From assembly GCA_036653595.1 (NCBI GenBank), contig JAVVTQ010000038.1:1-14267 (forward strand): a stretch of 14,267 bases of DNA. The letters are read 5' to 3'. The position numbers were made by a program, and so were the translations under genes. The first letter of the stretch is position 1, and every line of letters starts with the position of its first letter. This document shows positions 1 to 6,117 of the stretch, in pieces. The stretch is from JAVVTQ01 sp036653595. GTDB taxonomy: Bacteria; Bacillota; Clostridia; Oscillospirales; Ruminococcaceae. Under the pieces are notes generated by a model. That model was not told the origin of the DNA. It ran no database searches and saw only the letters and a list, made by a program, of their open reading frames with translations.

Positions 1-241
1 TTCGCCCACCTTTTCCTTTGTCTCATCGTACTTTTTGCGCATCTCCGCGCGCGCCTCATCCGCAAGGTCAGACATCCGGCGAGGCCTCCGGACTGTGCTA
101 TATCGCCGCTTCACTGCGCATGGCAACTCTCGAAGCTTCACTTCTTGTCTGTGTGCTCCAGCTTTTCGCCCACCTTTTCCTTTGTCTCATCGTACTTTTT
201 GCGCATCTCCGCGCGCGCCTCATCCGCAAGGTCAGACATCC
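1..241. repeat. Exact 77-bp direct repeat (1-77 and 165-241), period 164 bp
   Basis: Bases 1-77 are identical, base for base, to 165-241, and the identity stops abruptly at 78 versus 242. The right copy is the part of the glycosyltransferase gene that encodes residues 428-452 of its C-terminal tail. The left copy lies downstream of that gene's stop codon. On the minus strand the left copy opens with ATG at 75-73, preceded by GGAGG at 89-85 with 9-nt spacing, and stays open to the window edge. It could therefore be the start of a small gene encoding the same tail peptide (MSDLADEARAEM...). The left limit is not known because the copy touches the window edge. It may be a real tandem duplication or an assembly effect: 77 is a common assembler k-mer length. 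Confidence 0.9.
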
Positions 242-1520
242 AATCCTGTGCGCCGTTTACCATACCTCCGAGATATTCCCTGCCCGAATTGTAATTTTGA
301 ATGAGCTGGTTTATAGGAGTATCTATAAGCGGTGTCATCGATTTTGCCTTTTTGTCGTCGTATTTATACTTTTCATAGACAACATTGTAGCGCTCATATG
401 CCATGTGGATTGAATCGTCCCAGGACAGGTAAATTTCCCGCGACGCGTTTTCGCCGATTTTGCGCATCGCCTCGCGGTTATGGCAGGCTATCTTTATTTT
501 TCCCGCCATTTCCGCGGCTGTCCTGCCGATTATCAGTCCTGTCCTTCCGTCGACGACACCCTCGGCCGCGCAGCTTCCCTCGAGCAAAAGGCTCGGACAA
601 CTGCAGGCTGCGGCTTCGCTCACAACGATTCCGTTTGTGTCAAAGTCGGACGGAAACAAGAAGAGGTCGGCGAGACAAAAATATGTGCGCAGCACTTCCC
701 TGTCCCGAATGGCACCTGTAAACAGGCAGTCATCCTCCAGTCCCAGCTTTTTGGCGTAGTTTTCGATGTCCTTTTTCTCAGTGCCGTCTCCGATGAGCAC
801 ATATTTGAACTTCTCCCCGCTCTCCTTTGCGATTTTCAAACCATCCAGAGAAAGCCTTGTGCCCTTATACCACATCATGCGCCCGACAAACAGAAAAACA
901 GGTGTATCCTTTTCTATCCCGTGCTTCTTTCTCAGTTCGTCGAGCTGCGCCTCCGAGGAGCGCCGCAAATTAAAATCCGTGCCGTTTCGCATGACAATGT
1001 AATCGCCCTTGTATCCCATGCTGCGCAGATTCTCGCCCGCGCCCTCGGAAACCACCCATATCTCGTCGCAGGCGCTTATGTTGCTGATAAGCAGCTTGAG
1101 CGAGACGCGGCGAAGAGCGTCGCTTGCTGTCAGCTTTTCTATCTCTATATCGAACTTTGCATGGTGCGTGTATATTATAGGCGCATGTGTGCGCTTTCGC
1201 ACCACGCGAGTCAAAACCGTTGAAATTATTGGGCAGTGGGAGTGCAGTATTTGCAGATTCTTGTCGCAAAGCTCATTGACTGTCTTTACGCTGAACGGAT
1301 TACCCACCCTGTAGTCGTACATTCCGTTTATAAAGGCGCTCGGATAGCGCACCACCTCAAACGGATAGTCGTCCGTTACCTCGGGATAATACGGCGTGAC
1401 CACCGTCGCATTCCCAAGCCCGTTTTGTATAACTCGCGCATAGTTCACCGTTGCGTTTGCCACTCCGTCAATTGTCGGTGGAAACGAGTCATTAAAGAGT
1501 CCAACATTAAATTTTTGCAT
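138..1520 (-). CDS. GT4-family glycosyltransferase with charged C-terminal tail (possible diacylglycerol glucosyltransferase)
   Basis: This is a 460-residue GT-B fold glycosyltransferase of family 4, probably transferring a hexose from a nucleotide sugar at the inner membrane face. The N-terminal acceptor domain begins with a NDSFPPTIDGVA motif (residues 10-21), typical of GT4 enzymes acting on lipids or phosphatidylinositol. Residues 205-215 (TPVFLFVGRMM) open the nucleotide-sugar domain. The donor-site EX7E motif appears as D294-x7-E302, so the first Glu is Asp. After about residue 390 there is a roughly 70-residue hydrophilic, helix-prone tail rich in Lys, Glu and Asp that is not part of the usual fold. 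The ATG at 1520 has an AGGTGA site 6 nt upstream. The gene sits 14 bp after the TSUP transporter gene and probably shares its transcript. Glycolipid synthesis, for example 1,2-diacylglycerol 3-glucosyltransferase, is an inference from family resemblance; the acceptor is not provable here. Confidence 0.85.
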   Translation of the reverse strand: MQKFNVGLFNDSFPPTIDGVANATVNYARVIQNGLGNATVVTPYYPEVTDDYPFEVVRYPSAFINGMYDYRVGNPFSVKTVNELCDKNLQILHSHCPIISTVLTRVVRKRTHAPIIYTHHAKFDIEIEKLTASDALRRVSLKLLISNISACDEIWVVSEGAGENLRSMGYKGDYIVMRNGTDFNLRRSSEAQLDELRKKHGIEKDTPVFLFVGRMMWYKGTRLSLDGLKIAKESGEKFKYVLIGDGTEKKDIENYAKKLGLEDDCLFTGAIRDREVLRTYFCLADLFLFPSDFDTNGIVVSEAAACSCPSLLLEGSCAAEGVVDGRTGLIIGRTAAEMAGKIKIACHNREAMRKIGENASREIYLSWDDSIHMAYERYNVVYEKYKYDDKKAKSMTPLIDTPINQLIQNYNSGREYLGGMVNGAQDWMSDLADEARAEMRKKYDETKEKVGEKLEHTDKK

Positions 1521-1534
1521 TCACATCACCTTTA

Positions 1535-2290
1535 TCACAATAAATCAGCAACCAGCTTTATCAGTATTCCGACAAGCACAAAGAGCATCATCGTTTTGAC
1601 CACTCTTTTGCCATTTTTGACCGCGAAACTGCTGCCGAGCCATCCCCCCGCAATCCCGCACAGCGCCGCAGGAACCGCAAGTGAGAAGTAAACGCTTCCA
1701 TCGGCGAGAAAAACAAAAAGGCTTGCTATATTGGAGGCAAAATTGACAACCTTTGCGTTTCCGCTGGCCGTCACATAGTCAAAGCCCGATATTGCCGTAA
1801 AGCCCAGAATAAGAAATGTGCCGGTGCCGGGGCCTATCAGTCCGTCATATATGCCCACCACAAAGCCGATAGCCGCGCATGTAAGGTATAGCTCTGCGCC
1901 GTGCTGGGGCTCGCGCCTGTGCTTTTTCGCGTCAAATAAAAGCGCAAAGACCGCGACAAAGGGTATGGCGACTATCACTATTTTTTTCATAACGGACGCA
2001 TCTATTGCAAGATTGAGCTTAGTTCCCGCAAATGCGCCTGCCAGTGCGAGCACGGCCGAAATTCCCGCCGCTTTAAAATCTATGCGCTTGCTCTTTCTGT
2101 ATTTTATTATCGCCGTGAGTGAGCCGACGCTTGCCGAAAGCTTATTGCTGCCAAAGGCCATGTGCGTCGGAATTCCTGTCGCGAGATATGCCGGAAGGCT
2201 GATAAGACCGCCTCCGCCCGCAATGCTGTCCACAAAGCTGGCAAAGAAAACAAGCGGGCAGACTAGCAGCAGCATATTCGCAAGCGTCAT
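1535..2290 (-). CDS. TSUP (TauE/SafE, YfcA-like) family membrane transporter
   Basis: This is a 251-residue integral membrane protein of the TSUP/TauE-SafE family, whose members move sulfonates, sulfite, thiosulfate or other small organic anions across the cytoplasmic membrane. The two family half-repeats are visible. The first has a glycine-rich segment after helix 1 (SIAGGGGLISLP, residues 22-33) and FGSNKLSA at 46-53. The second has GIYDGLIGPGTGTF (146-159) and SGNAKVVNFASN (176-187). About seven to eight hydrophobic segments can be counted. I chose the ATG at 2290 because GGAGA lies about 8 nt upstream and the protein then begins directly with its first membrane helix. An upstream in-frame ATG at 2332 would add 14 polar residues and has no good ribosome site. 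It is the first gene of a two-gene unit with the glycosyltransferase. The substrate is unknown. Confidence 0.9.
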   Translation of the reverse strand: MTLANMLLLVCPLVFFASFVDSIAGGGGLISLPAYLATGIPTHMAFGSNKLSASVGSLTAIIKYRKSKRIDFKAAGISAVLALAGAFAGTKLNLAIDASVMKKIVIVAIPFVAVFALLFDAKKHRREPQHGAELYLTCAAIGFVVGIYDGLIGPGTGTFLILGFTAISGFDYVTASGNAKVVNFASNIASLFVFLADGSVYFSLAVPAALCGIAGGWLGSSFAVKNGKRVVKTMMLFVLVGILIKLVADLL

Positions 2291-2320
2291 CTTTAATTCT
2301 CCGTATTTATATGTAAGTTT

Positions 2321-2326
2321 ACTATA
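2321..2326 (-). promoter_or_regulatory. Candidate -10 box for the transporter/glycosyltransferase unit
   Basis: On the minus strand, TATAGT lies about 30 bp before the transporter start codon. No convincing -35 box sits 16-18 bp upstream, where I see only a T-rich stretch. The position fits a promoter, but the match is weak. Confidence 0.3.
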
Positions 2327-2389
2327 GCACATCGGGATAATTATTAAAAGTGCGCGTTCAAATATATGTCGTCCTTGCCGCAGCGATAC

Positions 2390-2418
2390 TTGCGCCCCGT
2401 GGATATATAATGTAAAAT
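2390..2418 (+). promoter_or_regulatory. Candidate sigma-A promoter for the nucleotidyltransferase gene
   Basis: TTGCGC (2390-2395), a 17-bp spacer and TAAAAT (2413-2418) lie about 43 bp before the TTG start. A perfect TATAAT at 2406-2411 overlaps the same place but lacks a -35 box at the right distance. Either could serve as the -10 element. Confidence 0.4.
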
Positions 2419-2460
2419 ATAATTGAATTTTGTGATATTCACAGCTGGGAGCTGATTGAT

Positions 2461-3039
2461 TTGCGCGAGAGCCTTTTGGGCGCGATGTGTACCATTTCCG
2501 ACTGTTTTAACCGTGCGGGCATAGTCTACGGCATCGGTGCCTCGGTTATGCTGCACTATCTCGGTTTGGTGGAGGATCCGCACGATATCGACATTCTCGT
2601 CACCCCGAAATGCGTGCAAAATGCCGTCGGGCTTCTCTCAAGGCTGGGCGTTGGCACAAAGCAGGACAAGAGCGGGGTATACCTCACAGAGCGCTTTTAT
2701 AAATTCAACATTTCCGGTGAAAATGTCGATTTGATGTGCGGCTTCGGCGTACGCGACGAGGCCGAGGGCGTGTGCACGATGTACCCCTTTGACGCATCCT
2801 GCACTCCGTGCAGCCGTGAAATTTGCGGGGTCAACGTCAAATTCACAACCCCTGAGGAATGGTTTGTGCTCTATCTTCTGATTCCCGGCCGCGAGCCGAA
2901 AGTCGAAATGCTGCAAAATTATCTGCTCTGCCACGGCGCCAACACCGCGCTGCTCGAGAGGTCCCTTCGATGGACGCTCCCCGCCCGCGCGAGAAGACGT
3001 GTGGAGAGTCTGCTTGAAAAGCTGACGGCGGCAAAATAG
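2461..3039 (+). CDS. Nucleotidyltransferase-fold protein, stand-alone
   Basis: This 192-residue protein has the minimal nucleotidyltransferase (Pol beta-like) signature. It has GIGASVML (24-31, equivalent to the GGxS/A helix-turn), then EDPHDIDILV with D42 and D44 as the paired metal-binding acids, and D90 in ENVDLM as a plausible third carboxylate. The segment PEEWFVLYLL (131-140) followed by a basic residue resembles the post-catalytic helix of AbiEii-like and related transferases. All three acids are present, so it may be active, transferring a nucleotide to an unknown target. The start is TTG at 2461, with GGGAG about 9 nt upstream. The only in-frame codons between it and an upstream stop (2413-2415) include no ATG or GTG. 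No adjacent partner resembling an antitoxin or a HEPN protein is present, and it is flanked by its own promoter and terminator. The biological role is unknown. Confidence 0.75.
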   Translation: MRESLLGAMCTISDCFNRAGIVYGIGASVMLHYLGLVEDPHDIDILVTPKCVQNAVGLLSRLGVGTKQDKSGVYLTERFYKFNISGENVDLMCGFGVRDEAEGVCTMYPFDASCTPCSREICGVNVKFTTPEEWFVLYLLIPGREPKVEMLQNYLLCHGANTALLERSLRWTLPARARRRVESLLEKLTAAK

Positions 3040-3066
3040 TCGCTCACTCAAAGAAAAAATCGTTTG

Positions 3067-3092
3067 GCGGAGGTTTGACCCTCCGCTTTTTT
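3067..3092 (+). terminator. Rho-independent terminator of the nucleotidyltransferase gene
   Basis: A perfect 7-bp GC-rich stem (GCGGAGG 3067-3073 with CCTCCGC 3080-3086) closes a 6-nt loop and is followed directly by six T. It lies 27 bp after the stop codon. Confidence 0.85.
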
Positions 3093-3100
3093 GTGAAATT

Positions 3101-3158
3101 AAAAAAGTCCGCTTCGAACAAAGCGCAAAACGTGACGCGCTGTTCGAAACGGTTTTTT
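3101..3158. terminator. Long bidirectional terminator hairpin between convergent genes
   Basis: TTCGAACA plus GCGC (3113-3126, with two bulged A) pairs with GCGC plus TGTTCGAA (3137-3148). CCG/CGG extends the stem across one mismatch. Six A precede it and six T follow, so either strand reads stem then U-tract. It would stop the AbrB-type gene on the minus strand and back up the terminator at 3067-3092 on the plus strand. Confidence 0.8.
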
Positions 3159-3178
3159 GAGTTATTCGGTCATTTTCG

Positions 3179-3421
3179 CTATTCCTCTGCCAGCTTTTTG
3201 CGGCAGTCCTTGCAGACGTTTTTGTTGCCGAAAACAGACAGTTCATCCTCGCTGCCGCAAAAAACACATGTCGGAACATGCTTTCTCAGCACTATTGAAT
3301 CCCCATCCGTGAATATCTCCACGCCGTCGTGATCCCCAATATCAAGTGTGCGACGAAGCTCGATTGGCAGAACAATTCTGCCCAGTTTGTCCATGTCTCT
3401 TACAATCCCTGTCGATTTCAT
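3179..3421 (-). CDS. AbrB-family transition-state regulator with C-terminal zinc-ribbon motif
   Basis: This 80-residue protein has an N-terminal SpoVT/AbrB swapped-hairpin DNA-binding domain. Residues 1-28 (MKSTGIVRDMDKLGRIVLPI, then ELRRTLDI) closely follow Bacillus subtilis AbrB. The C-terminal part differs: it carries two CxxC pairs (C52/C55 and C70/C73) that likely bind a zinc ion, where B. subtilis AbrB has a multimerisation domain. I chose ATG 3421 because it gives the canonical MKSTG start and has GAGAGG 8 nt upstream. An upstream ATG at 3478 would add a hydrophobic 19-residue stretch without family support. AbrB proteins repress post-exponential and sporulation genes, and this one is divergent from spmA with 85 bp between the start codons. 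Control of spmAB by it is an inference. Confidence 0.88.
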   Translation of the reverse strand: MKSTGIVRDMDKLGRIVLPIELRRTLDIGDHDGVEIFTDGDSIVLRKHVPTCVFCGSEDELSVFGNKNVCKDCRKKLAEE

Positions 3422-3506
3422 AACTTTTACCTCTCTCTTAAATATGAAAAAAATCGAATAAATCAAAAGCAACCACATTAGATATTACAGAGGTGAGAAT
3501 GCTTTG

Positions 3507-4100
3507 ATGAACTGGGTTTTTGGTTCTATTATTATCGTTTCGGCTCTGTTTTCTCTGCTTCTGGGCACAACCGCGCAGCTTTGCACCGCCGCTTTGGCCA
3601 GTGGATACTCTGCGGTGACGCTCTGTCTGGAGCTTTGCGGCACAGTAGCCATGTGGTGCGGCGTCATGCGCATCGCCGAGAAATCCGGGCTGTGTGACAA
3701 AATCAGCCGTCTTCTATCCCCGATAACAAGCTTTCTGTTTCCCGGACTTCGTGGAAAATCCCCGCATGCTATAGATTCCATATCCCTAAACATAACGGCA
3801 AATATCCTGGGACTAGGCGCTGCCGCAACCCCGATGGCGCTTGACGCAATGGCTGAGCTTGACCGCCTCAATGGCGCAAGCGCAGTCGCCAGCAACTATA
3901 TGGTGGTCTTTGTTGTGCTCAACACCGCTTCTTTTCAGCTCATCCCCACAACCGTCGCCACAATAAGAAGTCTTGCGGGGAGCACCTCTCCGCTGGACAT
4001 TCTCCCAAGCGTTTGGATAAGCTCGGCCGCGGGTGTGCTGTGCGCGGTGTTCGCTGCAAAGGCCTTTGCCCGACGAAAGGGAGATGACGGAAATGAGTAA
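3507..4100 (+). CDS. spmA: Spore maturation protein A (nucleoside-recognition/gate domain membrane protein)
   Basis: This membrane protein of about 197 residues matches SpmA of endospore formers. SpmA and SpmB are needed for full dehydration of the spore core and so for heat resistance. The family features seen are the N-terminal helix (FGSIIIVSALFSLLLG), the segment WCGVMRIAEKSGL leading to LSPITSFLFP, and the conserved block SLNITANILGLGAAATPMAL followed by LDAMAEL. A helix VVFVVLNTASFQLIPTTV lies in the second half. The ATG at 3507 follows AGGTGAG at 3491-3497 by 9 nt; a TTG at 3504 in the same frame is an alternative. Its last 8 bases overlap spmB, and both belong to one transcript. The exact biochemical activity of the pair is not established. 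Confidence 0.92.
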   Translation: MNWVFGSIIIVSALFSLLLGTTAQLCTAALASGYSAVTLCLELCGTVAMWCGVMRIAEKSGLCDKISRLLSPITSFLFPGLRGKSPHAIDSISLNITANILGLGAAATPMALDAMAELDRLNGASAVASNYMVVFVVLNTASFQLIPTTVATIRSLAGSTSPLDILPSVWISSAAGVLCAVFAAKAFARRKGDDGNE

Positions 4101-4620
4101 TTTTTCTTTAGCAGATGCTGTGATTCCGGCGACAATAGGCCTGATTGTCGTATACGGAATGATAAAGGGCGTGAATGTTTTTGAAACCTTTATCGAGGGG
4201 GCGCGCGACGGTCTGAAAATTGTGTACCGCATCGCTCCGACTATGCTCGGAATCATGCTGGCCGTGTCAATGTTCAAATCCAGCGGTGCCATGGACCTGC
4301 TCAGCGACGCTCTGGCACCTGTTGTGGGCATCGCAAAAATCCCGCGCGAGGTTGTGCCGCTTATGCTCATGCGCCCGGTTTCCGGGACGGGCGCTCTGGC
4401 AATTTTCAAGGATATAATATCTCAAAATGGCCCTGATTCCTATGCCGGTCGAGTGGCTTCGGTCATGCAGGGCTCAACAGAGACAATGTTCTACACCATC
4501 GCGCTTTATTACGGGGTGACAAAGGTGAAGAAAACCCGTCACACACTCGGTGCAGCCGCAGTAGGGGACATTGCCGGCTTCATCATGTCTGCGCTGGCTG
4601 TTACACTTCTCATGTCATAG
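4093..4620 (+). CDS. spmB: Spore maturation protein B
   Basis: This 175-residue membrane protein of the SpmB family is the partner of SpmA in spore core maturation. Visible family features are ADAVIPATIGLIVVYGMIKG near the N-terminus, FIEGARDGLKIVYRIAPTML, the conserved PREVVPLMLMRPVSGTGAL, and GSTETMFYTIALYYGVTKVK, which is highly conserved in SpmB. The start at 4093 is set by AGGGAG at 4078-4083, 9 nt upstream. The nearby ATG at 4084 touches that site and is unlikely. The start lies inside the end of spmA (8-nt overlap), which suggests translational coupling. After the stop there is an AT-rich gap of 77 bp to the convergent acetyltransferase gene, with an eight-T run at 4674-4681 but no strong hairpin. 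Confidence 0.93.
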   Translation: MSNFSLADAVIPATIGLIVVYGMIKGVNVFETFIEGARDGLKIVYRIAPTMLGIMLAVSMFKSSGAMDLLSDALAPVVGIAKIPREVVPLMLMRPVSGTGALAIFKDIISQNGPDSYAGRVASVMQGSTETMFYTIALYYGVTKVKKTRHTLGAAAVGDIAGFIMSALAVTLLMS

Positions 4621-4697
4621 TATAAGTTTACTGTCTTTATGTATATTACCATATTTTTCTACACATGCAAGCATTTTTTTTAAAATTCACATAATCA

Positions 4698-5384
4698 TCA
4701 CTTTGCCAGCCAAATATATGTTTTACCGTCCTCTCTGAAGGTTGAAATACCGTCAAAACCGAGCGCCAGCGCACGGCTGATTTCATATAAATCACCGCAG
4801 TCATACCTATCGTATGACGAATAGAGCTTCTTGTCGCGGCTGTCATAGCAAAGTATATATCTAAGCCTGCACCCGTACTTTTGCTTTAAAGCGCGGATTT
4901 TCATCATGCCCGTGTTCATGAGTGCGACAATGCTGGCGGTGTTCTTTGGGGAAGCCGTTGCCAGAACATATCTCGCGCCATGCCATGACGTCGCATGCAA
5001 AACGCATTCGCGCACAAGCTCCTTTGCCAGACCGTTTCCGCGGTATTTGTCAGCGACAAAATAAAAATCAAGCACCGCGCACCGCGAAAGCTCCCTCTCG
5101 GGAAGTTTTATATCGCGTCCGAGGTTTTCTTGTGTGTCCTGCGGGATATAAAAGCCCGCCGCCGCGCACAGCTCGCCGCCGGCATATATTCCGATAATCT
5201 CACCCGTCAGGAGTATTCCCCGAAGTTCCTTTTCGTCGAGCATTATGTAAACTCCTGTTTTGGCGCTGTCGCAGGCAGCCTCCTCCTGCAAGGCGAGAAG
5301 CTCGGCAATCTCGCTTTCCCCTATCTTTTTTGTCGCCGTCTCCATGATTTTTCCCGAAGCATTGTTCTTTACAAAAGGCTTCAC
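4698..5384 (-). CDS. GNAT-family N-acetyltransferase
   Basis: This 228-residue protein has a GCN5-related acetyltransferase core, which moves an acetyl group from acetyl-CoA to an amine. Motif A is clear: LDFYFVADKYRGNGLAKELV (105-124), with the R115-G116-N117-G118-L119-A120 pyrophosphate-binding loop. Motif B follows at ATASPKNTASIVALMNTGM (143-160), where N148 is in the usual position. The C-terminal 60 residues, rich in Tyr and Arg, are not recognised. I chose GTG 5384 because an excellent GAGGAGG (5397-5391) lies exactly 6 nt upstream. The next in-frame ATG (5345) has only a weak site, and upstream ATG codons lack any. It is a single gene, convergent with spmB and divergent from the sigma-factor unit. 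The substrate is unknown. Confidence 0.85.
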   Translation of the reverse strand: MKPFVKNNASGKIMETATKKIGESEIAELLALQEEAACDSAKTGVYIMLDEKELRGILLTGEIIGIYAGGELCAAAGFYIPQDTQENLGRDIKLPERELSRCAVLDFYFVADKYRGNGLAKELVRECVLHATSWHGARYVLATASPKNTASIVALMNTGMMKIRALKQKYGCRLRYILCYDSRDKKLYSSYDRYDCGDLYEISRALALGFDGISTFREDGKTYIWLAK

Positions 5385-5439
5385 AGAATCCCTCCTCAGC
5401 TTTGCGTGCAAACATTCTAAGAATATTGTATATCGATAC

Positions 5440-5445
5440 ATTATA
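5440..5445 (-). promoter_or_regulatory. Candidate -10 box for the acetyltransferase gene
   Basis: A perfect TATAAT on the minus strand lies about 55 bp before the GTG start. The -35 region (around 5463-5468) is only AT-rich, with no TTGACA-like hexamer. Confidence 0.3.
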
Positions 5446-5490
5446 TGGCGCATGGCTGTGCAATAATATAATATTGCAATTTGCGGGCGC

Positions 5491-5519
5491 TTGTTTATGG
5501 CATATAAAAAATATATAAT
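5491..5519 (+). promoter_or_regulatory. Sigma-A type promoter of the sigma/anti-sigma unit
   Basis: TTGTTT (5491-5496), a 17-bp spacer and a perfect TATAAT (5514-5519) lie about 86 bp before the sigma-factor ATG. It is a housekeeping-type promoter. I see no ECF-type -35/-10 pair of the GGAAC/CGTC kind that would indicate autoregulation. Confidence 0.55.
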
Positions 5520-5545
5520 GGAAGCATTGCAACAAAACACACCTT

Positions 5546-5574
5546 GCTGCCCTCTATAATCAAAGAGGGGCTGC
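5546..5574 (+). promoter_or_regulatory. Hairpin in the 5' leader of the sigma-factor gene
   Basis: CCTCT (5551-5555) pairs with AGAGG (5564-5568) over an 8-nt loop. GC/GC pairs outside extend the stem across one mismatch and one bulged G. It ends about 17 nt before the AGGGGAG ribosome site, has no T-tract after it, and so is not a terminator. Its function is unknown. Confidence 0.35.
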
Positions 5575-5605
5575 GAGGCCATCAACGGCGAGGGGAGACT
5601 TTCTT

Positions 5606-6106
5606 ATGCAGCAGCTGGTCAATCGCGCAAAGCAGCGCGATGCCGACGCTTTCGCAGAGCTTTACTCAAAATGCTATACCAAGCTTTTCCGAACAGCCTA
5701 TTATATGACCGGCAGCAGACAGGATGCCGAGGACGTTGTCATGGACACCGTGGCCGATGCCTACGCCGGTATTTCCAAGCTGCGAAACGACGATGCCTTT
5801 GAGGGCTGGATATTTAAAATTTTATACAACAAGGCGCGCCGCAAAAGAGGCGCTGTGTACTATAACGCCACGCTGGAGCTTCCCGAAACACTCACAGACG
5901 GCGATGCCACCGACATAATCGGCGACCGTGCCGATCTCCTGAAAGCGCTGGCTACGCTGACCGAAGAGGAGCGCACCATCGTCATTCTTGCGGTGTGTGA
6001 CGGCTATACTTCGGCTGAAATATCAAAGATTATGGCAATAAATGCGAACACAATTCGGTCAAAACAACTGCGCGCACTTGCAAAGCTGCGCGCTGTCATG
6101 GAATAG
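5606..6106 (+). CDS. ECF-type RNA polymerase sigma factor
   Basis: This 166-residue sigma-70 family protein of ECF size has region 2 at about 12-80 (AFAELYSKCYTKLFRTAYYM, then GSRQDAEDVVMDTVADAY, which matches region 2.2) and region 4 at about 108-163. The recognition helix-turn-helix is GYTSAEISKIMAINANTIRS (134-153), followed by KQLRALAKLR. There is no C-terminal extension. The ATG at 5606 has AGGGGAG 8 nt upstream. It redirects RNA polymerase to a stress or envelope regulon. Release from the product of the next gene, 11 bp downstream, is the expected control. Its target promoters cannot be identified from this window alone. Confidence 0.92.
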   Translation: MQQLVNRAKQRDADAFAELYSKCYTKLFRTAYYMTGSRQDAEDVVMDTVADAYAGISKLRNDDAFEGWIFKILYNKARRKRGAVYYNATLELPETLTDGDATDIIGDRADLLKALATLTEEERTIVILAVCDGYTSAEISKIMAINANTIRSKQLRALAKLRAVME

Positions 6107-6117
6107 GGGGACTATCG

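Noticed and set aside
480..1223. Long plus-strand open frame opposite the glycosyltransferase gene
   Set aside because: It is antisense to a gene with clear family motifs, has no ribosome site, and its composition is that of a shadow frame.
3439..3466. TTGATT-N16-TATTTA on the minus strand before the AbrB-type gene
   Set aside because: The implied start of transcription would lie within the Shine-Dalgarno sequence, so it is unlikely to be the working promoter.
3456..3483. Sigma-E-like sequence GAATAAA-N13-CATTAGAT before spmA
   Set aside because: The -10 matches only part of the consensus, and the implied transcription start would fall on the ribosome site, leaving almost no leader.
4665..4681. 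ATGC-AA-GCAT followed by eight T, between spmB and the acetyltransferase gene
   Set aside because: A 4-bp stem with a 2-nt loop is too weak to be called a terminator from sequence alone.
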